Positions 24,307 to 33,395 of a stretch of DNA of 64,000 nt are shown in pieces. Every line of letters starts with the position of its first letter. The stretch's first letter is position 1. A model generated the notes under the pieces. That model was not told the DNA's origin, did not search any database, and saw only the letters and a program-made list of their open reading frames with translations. Position numbers and translations under genes: made by a program. The DNA comes from Deltaproteobacteria bacterium (GTDB taxonomy: Bacteria > Myxococcota > Kuafuiibacteriia > Kuafuiibacteriales > Kuafuiibacteriaceae): the NCBI GenBank assembly GCA_011526105.1, contig WYAZ01000128.1:1-64000 (forward strand). The letters run 5' to 3'.

Positions 24307-25524
24307 ATGGTCAAGATCCCACCCGGCGGGTCACGCGTCGAGACCACCATCCCCGCCGAGACCAAAGAGACCCGAGGCTCGGCGAGCACGACCTCCACCG
24401 ACGGATCGAGCTACGAGCCTGCCATGAGGGGCCAAGAGAACCACCGGCTCTTTCCCGGTCGAACGCTCCCGGCTCAGACCTCGTCGACCGGCGAACGAAG
24501 CGAGCTCCACGCCCCTTTGAACGTCCACCCGTCAGAGCCGGGCGGTCCGGGCGAGATCATGATCGCCACCTACAACATCGAGAACCTCTTCGACGCGAAG
24601 GACGACCCGAAGTCCGCAGACGAGGAGTTCACGCCAAACGGCGCCATGGCCTGGACCGACGCGAAGATCGACCGAAAGGTCGCGAACCTCGGCCGAGTCC
24701 TGAAGTCCACCAACGGGGGCCGAGGGCCGGACATCCTCGCCCTGGTCGAAGTCGAGAACCATGCCGTGGTTACGAGGCTCAAGGACAAGGGGCTCGAAGG
24801 ACTCGGCTATCAGTCCGTCGCCCACGTCGAAGGCGAGGATCACCGCGGCATCGACAACGCCATCATCAGCCGCTTCCCGCTCACCGAGCCCGCCAAGCTG
24901 CACCCGGTCCACGAGCCGGGCTCCGCGCTCTGGGGAAACAAGTCCACGCGCGGAGTTCTGGAAGCCACGTACGAGGTCGATGGACACAAGCTCACCGTCT
25001 TCGTCAACCACTGGCCCTCGAAGCGAGGCGGCGAGTCTGCGGAGGCTCAGCGCCTACAGGCCGGCACGAAGCTGCGCGCACTCGTCGACGAGCTTCGTGT
25101 GCGCGATCCGGCGCGCGAGATCGTGTTGCTCGGTGACTTCAACTCGAACTTCGGCGAAGCCCCGCTCGGTCCACGCGGGCTGGGCGCCTCGGAGGACGCG
25201 AAGGCGGTTCGGTCGGGGGAGGCCAGCATGCTCAACACCACGCCGAAAGGGCCGCGCATGGGCACGCACTACTATCACCCGAAGGACGAGTGGAGCACCT
25301 TCGATCACATCTTGGTCTCACCGACACTCCTCGATGACCAAGGGCTCGCTTGGGTGCCTGGCTCCACACAAATCGTCAAAGAACCCTTCATGGTCAACGC
25401 AAAGGGCGCCCCCAAGCGTTTCTATCAACCTCGCACAGACCCACGAACTCAGCCGCTCGATGGAACCGGCTTCAGTGATCACCTGCCGGTCGTGGCGAGG
25501 CTTCGCCGAAAATCTCCGGCGTAG
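24307..25524 (+). CDS. endonuclease/exonuclease/phosphatase (EEP) family protein
   Basis: 405 residues. The first 80 are polar and low complexity, with no signal peptide. The EEP fold runs from about residue 84: MIATYNIENLFD, ILALVEVENHAV, the catalytic GDFNSN segment, FDHILVS, and the closing FSDHLPVVARL with the catalytic Asp-His. This family cleaves phosphodiester or phosphomonoester bonds in DNA, RNA, nucleotides or inositol phosphates with a divalent metal; YNIENLFD is common in predicted extracellular nucleases, but this copy looks cytoplasmic. It stands alone on the strand, 42 bp after the BNR gene. Confidence 0.85.
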   Translation: MVKIPPGGSRVETTIPAETKETRGSASTTSTDGSSYEPAMRGQENHRLFPGRTLPAQTSSTGERSELHAPLNVHPSEPGGPGEIMIATYNIENLFDAKDDPKSADEEFTPNGAMAWTDAKIDRKVANLGRVLKSTNGGRGPDILALVEVENHAVVTRLKDKGLEGLGYQSVAHVEGEDHRGIDNAIISRFPLTEPAKLHPVHEPGSALWGNKSTRGVLEATYEVDGHKLTVFVNHWPSKRGGESAEAQRLQAGTKLRALVDELRVRDPAREIVLLGDFNSNFGEAPLGPRGLGASEDAKAVRSGEASMLNTTPKGPRMGTHYYHPKDEWSTFDHILVSPTLLDDQGLAWVPGSTQIVKEPFMVNAKGAPKRFYQPRTDPRTQPLDGTGFSDHLPVVARLRRKSPA

Positions 25525-25552
25525 GCGGGAAGCGGTCCAGTAACCCTCGATT

Positions 25553-25592
25553 CCGCGCTCCTAACGTTTCCTCTCGCTTTCAACGAGCGCGG
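25553..25592. repeat. 8-bp inverted repeat between EEP and PAP2 genes
   Basis: CCGCGCTC (25553-25560) and GAGCGCGG (25585-25592) are perfect complements with a 24-nt spacer. It could be a terminator stem for the EEP gene or an operator for PAP2; no T-run follows. Confidence 0.35.
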
Positions 25593-25625
25593 AGCTTTGA
25601 TACAGCGCGAGACATCCTCCCACTC

Positions 25626-26930
25626 GTGCTCACCGCGTTGGCCTTGGGTTCACCTTCGCCGCCAGACCCTCCCCCCATTGAATGGAACGAGGCGTGGCCA
25701 AGAGTCGACGCGCGCGACTACGCCATCGTGGGAGGGCTGTTCCTCTCGGCCTTCGCCACCCGAGTGCTCATCCCCACCCAGAACGGCTGGGCCGGCACGC
25801 TGTTCTTCGACGAGCCCATCCGAGACTGGCTGAGGGTCGAAGACCCTGACACCCAGCTCACCATCACCGATGTCAGCGACATCTTTCAGCTCGGTGTTCT
25901 CGCGTATCCCATCGTCGTCGATGCGGCCATCATCGCCTCGCTGCAGGAAGACAACATGGAGCTCGCTGAGCAGCTCGCGATCATGGATCTCGAGTCGCTC
26001 GGACTCACCACGTTCATGATCGCACTCTCGAAGGCCGTCGTCGGCAGAGCCAGGCCCGGGGTGGAGCCCTGCCCGGGCAGCGAAGACGACTTCTCGTGCC
26101 GCAACGGCATCAGCCGCCAGAGCTTCGTGTCCGGCCACACCGCCGCCGCCTTCACCAGCGCCGGTCTGATCTGCGTCCACCACGAGCACCTCAATCTGTA
26201 TCGCTCGAGCTGGGCCGGCCCCGTAGCCTGTGCTGCCGGTCTCGCCCTCGCGACCGTCACCGGTGGTCTCCGGGTCATCTCGGATCGTCACTACGCCTCG
26301 GACGTGCTCGGCGGCGCGGTGCTGGGGCTGTTGTCTGGGTACTTGCTGCCCAAGCTCGTACACTTCCGTGAGCGATCCCATGAAGCGCCACGGACCGGGC
26401 CCATCCTCGGGCAAGTCGATCTCTCCGGCCTCGGCGGGCTCAGCTCCTTCGGCGACACGCCGGAAGGCGTAGGGGGGGCGCGTCTCGCGGTGCGGCAACA
26501 ACTCCCGCTCTCTCTTCAAAGTCTCATCCTCGACTTCGCAGCCAGCGCTCGCGCCATCCGCTCGGGCCAAGACAGCACCGAGGCTAGGCTCCGCGGAGAC
26601 CTCCGACTGTTCTACGACGCCGTGGGCTTGGGTGTTGCCGTCGACTACTTCGCCGAGCGCAGCGCGGACGCAAAGCTCGCGGCCTTCGGGCTGTACCCGA
26701 CGCTCTCCGTCGGATACCTCGAGCGAGAGTCCATGGTGCTCCTCTCGGCGCGCTGGGGCCGCGTCCTCGGCGAACCGTACCAAGAGATCGGCGGACGTCT
26801 CGAGCTGGGGGTGCTGTCCCATGTCTCGGTCGCGGTCGAGGTCGAGACACGGGTGCCGGATACGAGCGGGGCCGAGATGCCCGCGAGCACGCGCTTCCTC
26901 GGCTCGCTGGGTGGACGGCTGCCGTGGTAG
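25626..26930 (+). CDS. PAP2-family phosphatase with C-terminal barrel-like domain
   Basis: 434 residues starting at GTG. Residues 30-240 are a PAP2 membrane phosphatase with all three motifs: K136-x6-RP, S169-G-H171 and R216-x5-H222, and about five hydrophobic segments. It should remove phosphate from a lipid or prenyl pyrophosphate at the outer face of the inner membrane. The last 170 residues are not part of PAP2: they show repeated alternating strands (LSLQSLILDFAASARAI, LRLFYDAVGLGVAVDYFAE, GYLERESMVLLSARWGRVLG) and may form a small beta-sheet or barrel domain. If so, the protein could sit in the outer membrane, as some PAP2 proteins of Gram-negative bacteria do. Confidence 0.8.
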   Translation: MLTALALGSPSPPDPPPIEWNEAWPRVDARDYAIVGGLFLSAFATRVLIPTQNGWAGTLFFDEPIRDWLRVEDPDTQLTITDVSDIFQLGVLAYPIVVDAAIIASLQEDNMELAEQLAIMDLESLGLTTFMIALSKAVVGRARPGVEPCPGSEDDFSCRNGISRQSFVSGHTAAAFTSAGLICVHHEHLNLYRSSWAGPVACAAGLALATVTGGLRVISDRHYASDVLGGAVLGLLSGYLLPKLVHFRERSHEAPRTGPILGQVDLSGLGGLSSFGDTPEGVGGARLAVRQQLPLSLQSLILDFAASARAIRSGQDSTEARLRGDLRLFYDAVGLGVAVDYFAERSADAKLAAFGLYPTLSVGYLERESMVLLSARWGRVLGEPYQEIGGRLELGVLSHVSVAVEVETRVPDTSGAEMPASTRFLGSLGGRLPW

Positions 26931-26940
26931 GCTCCATGGC

Positions 26941-27951
26941 GTGGCGCTGACTGTCGGCATCTCGCTCGCGCTGCTCCTGCCCGCCACCTACTCCATCGTC
27001 GCGGTCGACAGCACGGACGGAACCATCGGATCGGCCGGCGCGTCGTGTGTGGGTTCGAACGTCATCCGCATCCTCGGCTTTGTGCGAGGTCGAGGGGTGG
27101 TGCACGCGCAGGCGTACCTGAACCCTGAAGGTCGCGACTACGCGGTGGCGAAGCTTCGCGAAGGCCAAGACCCCGCGGACATCTTGGCGAGCATCACTGC
27201 ACGGGCGTTCGACCCGGACGCAGCCATGCGCCAGTACGGCATCGCCGATCGCGAAGGAAGACACGCGGCTTTCACCGGCGCCGAGAACGGGACCTACGCC
27301 GGTCACCATAGCGGCTTCGACGGACGCCATGCTTGGTCGGTGCAAGGCAACTTGCTCACCGGCTCGCCGGTGCTCGAACGCACGCGGGATGCTTTCCTAT
27401 TAGGGGCATGTGACCTGCCGGAGCGACTGCTCCGCGCCATGGAGGCTGGCGCGGAGAACAATGAGGGAGACGCACGCTGCACGCCGGGCGGTCTTCCGGC
27501 CGACAGCGCCTTTCTCGCGGTGATCTCGCCGGATGACCCGAGCCAGGATCTCACCCTCACGGCCGATGAGGCCGTGCTCGTGAGTCCGATCGTCTCACTG
27601 CGCGCGCAGCTCGAGGTCTGGCGAGAGAGCCATCCGTGCATCTTGCCGGTCGAAGATGCCGGTGAACCATCGCCGCCAGACGCCAGAGCCTCGAGCCCAA
27701 ACGACGCGGGCAGCGTCGAGGATGCTTCCTTGCTCGACGCGGGCGAAGACGAGGCCGGCGCTTCGTGCCAGAGCGTGGGCTCCGGCGCAGCGGAGGCCGG
27801 CGTCCTTTGGCTGTTGTTGCTCACGCCTCTGGGGTGGCCCCGGCGGGCTCAGCGCCGGGGCAGGCCGGACAGAAGCGTATCACCCAGACCCAGCACCAGC
27901 TCGGCGCCCGACGGACCGAGCAGTCCGAGTGTCACGAGCTCGTTGTCGTAG
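26941..27951 (+). CDS. DUF1028 (Ntn-hydrolase-like) protein with MYXO-CTERM-like tail
   Basis: From GTG 26941, about 336 residues. A short hydrophobic signal (VALTVGISLALLLPA) precedes TYSIVAVDSTDGTIGSAGASC, the family's conserved start, where the exposed Thr/Ser would become N-terminal after cleavage. GRHAAFTGAENGTYAGHHSG and VQGNLLTGSPVLE follow as in DUF1028. A DAG-type linker and GASCQSVGSGAAEAG plus a hydrophobic stretch and RRAQRRGR form a MYXO-CTERM-like end, but the frame runs on for about 25 further residues and overlaps the convergent ceramidase-like gene by 103 bp. The activity of DUF1028 proteins is not established. Confidence 0.78.
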   Translation: MALTVGISLALLLPATYSIVAVDSTDGTIGSAGASCVGSNVIRILGFVRGRGVVHAQAYLNPEGRDYAVAKLREGQDPADILASITARAFDPDAAMRQYGIADREGRHAAFTGAENGTYAGHHSGFDGRHAWSVQGNLLTGSPVLERTRDAFLLGACDLPERLLRAMEAGAENNEGDARCTPGGLPADSAFLAVISPDDPSQDLTLTADEAVLVSPIVSLRAQLEVWRESHPCILPVEDAGEPSPPDARASSPNDAGSVEDASLLDAGEDEAGASCQSVGSGAAEAGVLWLLLLTPLGWPRRAQRRGRPDRSVSPRPSTSSAPDGPSSPSVTSSLS

Positions 27952-29183
27952 CCAGGCCCTCGCTCCGCCACCTCGAGCCCGAAGGTCTCGCGCGCATTCA
28001 CGTAACCTAGGTAGTCACCACCCAAGGCAAGAAGGAATAGTCGGAAGCCCAGCTTCGCGGTTCGTTGCCGCCAGGCCCGGCCGAGATGCCCAGCCAACTC
28101 CACCGGCAAACCGAGGAGCGCGGCCTCGCCCACGACGCTGAGCTCGAAGCTGAAGCGAGGACGAAGAGCCGCCTGGGCGACGGGTGACCACAGGACGAGC
28201 CCCGGCAGGAGCTGGACCGAAAGCCTGGGAAGCGGGAGCTCCACTTGGGTCGCGATGAGCAGCCCCGACGGTCGCGCATTCGCACGCGCCTCCGAGAGGG
28301 CCTCGAAGAGTGGTTCGGTCAGCCCTTCGGCCATGGCCTCGAGGGTGGCCACGCGAGGCTCGGCGTTTCCCACCGCGCCGGCCGCGAGTCCGAGCACATC
28401 CAGCGCTCGACGTTCGAAGCGCGCCGCGAGCTCCCCCGGATAGTCGGCGGAGATCTGCCGATGTTCCTCGCGAAAAATCACGGGATGACAGGCGTGGTTG
28501 ACGAGCGCCGCTCGGCCGCCCGCTTCGAGGTGTTCGAAGTAGAGCACCAAGAGAGCGTCATCGACCGGCGCGCCGGTGCGAACGCGATTTGCGCAGAGAC
28601 CGGGCGCTCGTGCTTCGGCACTTCCTATCCTGGCCGGCGCCATCTCAGCCAGCGCAAGACGAGCGGCGTCTACATGCGCATCCACCACCGCCTCGAAGGC
28701 CGGCGCGTAGAACTCGCCCGTCGTGAGTTCGAAGAGGAAGTGCGAGACGTATCCGCCTAAACTCGAATGTGTATGCGAAGCGGAGAACCGCACGCGATCC
28801 GGGGGCACTTCGTCGCGGAGCCGACGACGCACCTCGTCGGCGAGACCTCGGTCGACCGCGATCAGATCTGCTACGAGAAAGAGGAGCGGCGCTCCGCCCT
28901 CGTGGGAGATCGAAAACGCACGAACGCAGACCGGATCGCGGACCCCTTCGTGTGCTCCATCACCCCGCCGGTATCCAGCCAGCGGCGCCCCGTCGGGCAC
29001 GTCGATCTCGACCCTGGACCAGCCCGCAAGAAACGCCGCCTCGTGGCCCTCGAACTGATGCACGGCCGCCTTTATCCGCGACTGGCCCAAGACATAAGCC
29101 GGGCTCCGATAGGGGGTGCGTGCATCGACCGGCCCGCAGCCGGCCGCGGCGGCCAAGAACGCGAAGAACCAGCGGCGCATCAT
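27849..29183 (-). CDS. neutral/alkaline ceramidase-like lipoprotein
   Basis: 444 residues. Lipoprotein signal MMRRWFFAFLAAAAGC (Cys16). The body matches the N-terminal domain of neutral ceramidases: AGYRRGDGAHEGVRDPVCVRA, then ASHTHSSLGG (136-144) with zinc-ligand His residues, NHACHPVIF with another His, and GNAEPRVATL. Neutral ceramidases hydrolyse the amide of ceramide. The protein lacks the usual long C-terminal domain (family members are often 650-750 aa), so the substrate may be a different N-acyl lipid. Its start overlaps the stop of the outer-membrane barrel gene by 4 bases (ATGA), so the two are coupled. Sphingolipids occur in myxobacteria, which makes the assignment biologically sensible. 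Confidence 0.85.
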   Translation of the reverse strand: MMRRWFFAFLAAAAGCGPVDARTPYRSPAYVLGQSRIKAAVHQFEGHEAAFLAGWSRVEIDVPDGAPLAGYRRGDGAHEGVRDPVCVRAFSISHEGGAPLLFLVADLIAVDRGLADEVRRRLRDEVPPDRVRFSASHTHSSLGGYVSHFLFELTTGEFYAPAFEAVVDAHVDAARLALAEMAPARIGSAEARAPGLCANRVRTGAPVDDALLVLYFEHLEAGGRAALVNHACHPVIFREEHRQISADYPGELAARFERRALDVLGLAAGAVGNAEPRVATLEAMAEGLTEPLFEALSEARANARPSGLLIATQVELPLPRLSVQLLPGLVLWSPVAQAALRPRFSFELSVVGEAALLGLPVELAGHLGRAWRQRTAKLGFRLFLLALGGDYLGYVNARETFGLEVAERGPGYDNELVTLGLLGPSGAELVLGLGDTLLSGLPRR

Positions 29184-31540
29184 CGCTCCATGAGCTCGAC
29201 CGTAAACATCATCGTCCGCGGCAACTCGCTCTCCAGCGCCGCTCGCGCGTCGCGATAGGGCTCGTCGTTGAGCTCACCAATCTCGTTTCCGAAGTCCAGC
29301 AGGTTCGCGCCGAGCAGCGCGAGCCGGAGCTGCACCTCTGCGTCCACCTCGATGATGTAGCTGAGCTCCACGTCGAAGTTCAGCATGAAGTCCTCGCGCG
29401 GACCGGTGAACGGGCGCGTGTATTTCAGCGGTGAACCGCGTGTGGTGCCGAAGGTGGTCGCCACCTGACCGCCGCTTTCGTGATAGTTGTAGTAGCCAAA
29501 CGGTTGGCCGTCCCGATGCGCGACTGTGACGGTGCCCCAAAGTGCATCCCAGATGCGAAGGCCGCCCGCCATGCGGAAGACAAAGGCGCGATCGTTGTCG
29601 AGGTTGGCTCGGCTCTTCACCGAAGCGTTGGGGTTGGCGCTCGAGTAGTCCACGAGACCGATGTCGTTGCCATAGGGCCCATTGAGCGGCGGAGGGTGAC
29701 CGATGGAGTTCAGCACCGAGAAGCTCAGCACGAAAAAGTGCTCTTCGGGGACCACCCGCTGAAACTGGATGTGCGCCCCAAAGTAGATCGGCGTCTCGTC
29801 CTTGGGCACTTCCTCGAGCACAAACCGCGTCTTACCGTCACCGAAGTAGTAGATGCCATCCACGCTGCGGCCGTAGCCCTCGGCGCCCCCATCGAGCTGA
29901 AGACGATGGGTGTGATCGAAGAGCTCGAAGATGCCCTGGCCCGCGAAGCGCCAGCCCTTGCCGAGCTCGCTCTCGAAACCCAGAGCGCCGGTGTAGGCGT
30001 TCGTCGGCGCCAAGTTGGACCCCACGCGTGCAAAGGCGCCGCCCACCGTACGCAAGAGGCGGCCGTCTGTGAGGCGCTCCGAGACCCGCATGAGCTCGGG
30101 ATTCAGGCTCGACGCAAGCTGAGTGGTGATCGGCACGGGTGACTTGGACAACAAGACGAAGGGCCGAAAGGCCGGGGCCACGTCGAGGAAGAGCTCGACG
30201 TCAAGTCCAACGTCGAGAAAGGAGAGCGATGTGTTCGAGCCAGGGTGGGCGTGAAAGGCGGCGAGATAGCCGTCGAAGGAAAGCTGAGCGAGGCCGAGCT
30301 GCTCCTCGTGCAGAAAGCCGACGCGATGCTGACCTATCCAGGTGACTGCGGTCTGCGCGTCGACCTCCACGACCCCGTAAGGACGCCCCTCGAAGGTGAG
30401 CGCGTGTTCACTCCGTGCGCGATCGGGGGAGTGCAGCAGCGCCCGCAGCTCGGACTGCATGTAGACCGGACCCATGCGGTCAGCGAGCTCGAGCCGAAAG
30501 GCCTGAGTGCTCCCGGGCGGCGCGAAGGGAAAGACGCCCTCCCCGTCGAGGTCCACCAGCTCGCGAGAGAAGTTCGGCACGTTGGCGGTGTGATCGTAGT
30601 GCTTGATCGTCAACCCGAAGCGCAGGTCTTCTTGCCGAACTCCGATGAACACCCCCGCGGTCTCCTGCGTGAGCGTCTCGGACGCGCGGTAGTAGCGCTC
30701 CGCGAACAGATGACTCCTCGCGCGATACTCGAGGAGCCCATAGACCACGCGACTTCGATCCGTGGGCGCAAGTTCGAAGACCCCGCTCACGCGGGTGTAC
30801 GTCTCGTCGAACCCGCCCACGTCCGTCGGGTCGTGAGAGGGAAAGTCGAGATAGTGCCGCACACCGCGGTCCACCTCGACCGCGTAGCGCAGCGGCTGCC
30901 CCAGCACTCGGGCGGTCTGGTCCATGAGATGCAGTTGAACTCGATCGCGAAAGCGTCTGCGATCATCCGGTGGCCGCGGAGACCGCTCGAAAGAGTGAAT
31001 CCCGGAGAACGCCTCCATGACGGGATAGGCCAAAGGGAAGATGCCTCCGAGGCTCGAAGCGGTGACCACCGCCCCGGCGAGGCGTTTCGGCCGGTCCGGG
31101 CGCGGCGCGACGAAGAAGCTGACTCCGCCCGGCCCCGGCGTGTGTGCGCTCGCACCATGCTGAAGTTCGAGCGCCGAGAGGAATCGAAACGGAACCTTGA
31201 ACGCCGCGGCGCCGTCGAAGAGCGGGTCGGAGATGTTCAGACCCTCGAGCTGCCACTGGGTCCAGAAGGCGGAGCGCCCGTAGATCGACAAAAGCTCCGG
31301 ATCCACATCCGAGAACCCCGCGCTCTCTTCGAGCGCGAACATGGAGGGCAAATAGAACTGCTCGAACAGGGCATTGTAGGACGCACTCGAAGGCAGCGTA
31401 TGAAGCAGGGCTTCGAGTCTGGATGGGGAGCGCAGCAAGATGTCGCCTTCCGGAGCCGCATCCACGGAGCGCGCCGCGCAAAGCGTGATCAAGCAGACGG
31501 CGAGCTTGTCTCCTCGCCGAGCTTTCCATACCCTCCTCAT
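29180..31540 (-). CDS. TonB-receptor-like outer-membrane barrel protein
   Basis: About 786 residues from ATG 31540 (GTG 31579 possible). The signal peptide is Arg/Lys-rich and ends near SVDAA. Residues about 30-170 resemble a reduced plug domain, and the rest is a long series of amphipathic strands typical of TonB-dependent receptors (SRVVYGLLEYRARSHLFAE, RFGLTIKHYDHTANV, GWRFAGQGIFELFDHTHRL, FFVLSFSVLNSIG), ending in a hydrophobic strand MMFTVELMER. No clear TonB box is visible after the signal. Coupled to the ceramidase-like lipoprotein, it probably takes up or releases that enzyme's lipid-derived product. The start lies 5 bp from the divergent PIG-L start. Confidence 0.75.
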   Translation of the reverse strand: MRRVWKARRGDKLAVCLITLCAARSVDAAPEGDILLRSPSRLEALLHTLPSSASYNALFEQFYLPSMFALEESAGFSDVDPELLSIYGRSAFWTQWQLEGLNISDPLFDGAAAFKVPFRFLSALELQHGASAHTPGPGGVSFFVAPRPDRPKRLAGAVVTASSLGGIFPLAYPVMEAFSGIHSFERSPRPPDDRRRFRDRVQLHLMDQTARVLGQPLRYAVEVDRGVRHYLDFPSHDPTDVGGFDETYTRVSGVFELAPTDRSRVVYGLLEYRARSHLFAERYYRASETLTQETAGVFIGVRQEDLRFGLTIKHYDHTANVPNFSRELVDLDGEGVFPFAPPGSTQAFRLELADRMGPVYMQSELRALLHSPDRARSEHALTFEGRPYGVVEVDAQTAVTWIGQHRVGFLHEEQLGLAQLSFDGYLAAFHAHPGSNTSLSFLDVGLDVELFLDVAPAFRPFVLLSKSPVPITTQLASSLNPELMRVSERLTDGRLLRTVGGAFARVGSNLAPTNAYTGALGFESELGKGWRFAGQGIFELFDHTHRLQLDGGAEGYGRSVDGIYYFGDGKTRFVLEEVPKDETPIYFGAHIQFQRVVPEEHFFVLSFSVLNSIGHPPPLNGPYGNDIGLVDYSSANPNASVKSRANLDNDRAFVFRMAGGLRIWDALWGTVTVAHRDGQPFGYYNYHESGGQVATTFGTTRGSPLKYTRPFTGPREDFMLNFDVELSYIIEVDAEVQLRLALLGANLLDFGNEIGELNDEPYRDARAALESELPRTMMFTVELMER

Positions 31541-31545
31541 CAGCC

Positions 31546-32406
31546 TTGGCTGATATCGCTCACGCCGCTTGGACGCCACGCCAAAAGACGCTCGTTCTGG
31601 TCGCGATCTGTGGGCTGCTCGGATGCGCGGGGCTCGAGCCCCACTCGGAGCCGCCGCTTTCGGCGGTGCTTTCAGAGGCTCGGCTCATGTTCGTGGGGGC
31701 CCACCCGGACGATGAGACCCTCGCAGGTCCCATCTTGGCCCGAGCGTGTCTAGCCGAAGGCCGCCCGTGCCGCATTGTGCTGCTCACTCGGGGTGAAGGC
31801 GGGCGCTGCGACCGCATCTCGGGCTGCGGGCCAGACCTCGCGCAGTTTCGAGCGAGAGAGATGGAGCGCACAGCGAACGGATATGGCGCAGAACTCGTGA
31901 TGTTCAACTATCCGAACGCGAAGCTCCCCTGGTCGAGTTTTCCGAGCGTGGCCGAGGTACGCGAGATCTGGGAGAAGGTGGGTGACCCGGTGCGAGAGGT
32001 CGCGGCTCAGATCCGGAGCTTTAGACCCACCGTCCTCCTGACCTTCGACCCCGAGGGCGGCTTCACTGAACACCCCGAACATCGACTCTCCGCCCTGCTC
32101 ACCGATCTCGCCCTCGAGCTCGCGGCCCGCGAAGAAGCGACCGAGCTCGGCTCGCCGCACGCGCCCGAACGTGTGTACCGCGTGCTCAACCGCTACTGGC
32201 TCCCACGCCTCCTGGGCTCCGCCGATCCAACGACGCCCAACGAGGTCTTCGACACGCATGTGTCCTGCCTCCCGTACCGCGCAACCTGTCTCGATGCCGC
32301 ACTGCATTTGACGCGGCTTCACGAGAGCCAAAAGAAGGACATGGAGCTCGTTCGGTCGCTCAGACCGCAGATGGGCTGGCTGTATCTCCGCCTTCATCGT
32401 CCGTGA
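31546..32406 (+). CDS. PIG-L/LmbE family deacetylase, lipoprotein
   Basis: 286 residues from a TTG start. A short polar n-region leads into TLVLVAICGLLGC, a lipoprotein signal. The PIG-L core begins MFVGAHPDDETL with the zinc-binding AHPDDE motif, then LLTRGEGGRCD, REMERTANGYGAELVMF and TFDPEGGFTEHPEHR with a further His ligand. PIG-L enzymes remove N-acetyl groups from GlcNAc-type sugars or lipids. An extracytoplasmic, lipid-anchored deacetylase is unusual but recurs in surface-glycan pathways. It is divergent from the receptor-like barrel gene with almost no spacer and converges with the CDF gene (47-bp overlap). Confidence 0.82.
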   Translation: MADIAHAAWTPRQKTLVLVAICGLLGCAGLEPHSEPPLSAVLSEARLMFVGAHPDDETLAGPILARACLAEGRPCRIVLLTRGEGGRCDRISGCGPDLAQFRAREMERTANGYGAELVMFNYPNAKLPWSSFPSVAEVREIWEKVGDPVREVAAQIRSFRPTVLLTFDPEGGFTEHPEHRLSALLTDLALELAAREEATELGSPHAPERVYRVLNRYWLPRLLGSADPTTPNEVFDTHVSCLPYRATCLDAALHLTRLHESQKKDMELVRSLRPQMGWLYLRLHRP

Positions 32407-33301
32407 GATCAGGCTCGACGAAGCTCCACACGACCTCGGGCCGAAGCTCCTCGAGTCGACGCTCGAAGCGATTGATCAGATCCGAGAGCGCGAGCACGCG
32501 AAGCTCGGGATCGGGCCGGATCTTGAGCGCCACCATCACCTGACCCGGCCCTTGCTGCACGGTGAGGATGCGCAACAAAGGGCCCAGCTCAGGGAACTCT
32601 GTGAGCACCTGACGGACTGCGCTCTCGATGACCGGATCCGCACGCTCACCGATGAGCAAAGACTTGACCTCCGCGGCGAGAAACACCGCCACGAGCACGA
32701 GCACGACGCCGATGGCGAGGCTGCCGCCCGCATCCCAACGAGGGTCTCCGGTGAAGTGGGCGAGCGTCAGCGCCGCGAGCGCGAACGCGAGCCCGATGGT
32801 CGCAGCCGAGTTCTCGCCCATGACCACGACGAAGTCCGAGTCTTTGGTGTCTCGAACGTAGCGAACAAACGGCACCACCCCCCGGCGCTGATTGGCCTCT
32901 TTCACGTTGGAGAAGGTAGCGTAGCCCTCGAGCGCGAGAGAGAAGAGCAAGATGCCGACCGCGAGAAGGATGTTCTCCACCGGCTCGGGATGCTGGATCT
33001 TGTGGATGCCCTCGTAGATGGAGAACACCCCGCCGCCGGTGAAGAGCAAAAGCGCCACCATGAAGGACCAGAAGTACAGCGCCCGCCCGTAGCCGAGCGG
33101 ATGGCTCTCGCTGGGCGGAAGCCGAGAGCGTTTCACGCCGAGGAGCAGGAGCAGCTGATTGCCGCAGTCGGCGCCCGAGTGGATCGTCTCCGCGAGCATG
33201 GCCCCCGACCCCGTGTAAACGGCCGCTACGCCTTTTGCGGCAGCGATCACCGCGTTGAGCACCAGGCTTTGGATAATGTGCGCAGTCGAATCCCCGGCCA
33301 C
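32360..33301 (-). CDS. cation diffusion facilitator (CDF) transporter
   Basis: 313 residues from GTG 33301, which is preceded by an excellent AGGAGG; the frame upstream is not expected to be translated. Six hydrophobic segments in residues 8-215 and a cytoplasmic C-terminal domain (215-295). The TM2 metal site reads AETIHSGADCGNQ (HxxxD), and PLGYGRALYFWSF and FVVVMGENSAATIG correspond to the conserved loop and TM5 regions of the SLC30A9/FieF-like branch. It exports Zn2+, Mn2+ or Fe2+ against protons; the metal cannot be assigned. The last residues overlap the end of the convergent PIG-L gene. Confidence 0.87.
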   Translation of the reverse strand: MAGDSTAHIIQSLVLNAVIAAAKGVAAVYTGSGAMLAETIHSGADCGNQLLLLLGVKRSRLPPSESHPLGYGRALYFWSFMVALLLFTGGGVFSIYEGIHKIQHPEPVENILLAVGILLFSLALEGYATFSNVKEANQRRGVVPFVRYVRDTKDSDFVVVMGENSAATIGLAFALAALTLAHFTGDPRWDAGGSLAIGVVLVLVAVFLAAEVKSLLIGERADPVIESAVRQVLTEFPELGPLLRILTVQQGPGQVMVALKIRPDPELRVLALSDLINRFERRLEELRPEVVWSFVEPDLTDDEGGDTASPSAV

Positions 33302-33395
33302 GGCCCCTCCTAACCCGAGAGCACCGGAAAGAGAACACGGTCGCCGATCCAGAACGCCGGTTGACACGCTCCGCCTACAACGCGATGCCAAGCGT

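Noticed and set aside
30245-31753. 502-aa plus-strand frame
   Set aside because: Antisense to the receptor-like barrel and overlapping the PIG-L gene in a different frame; no motif.
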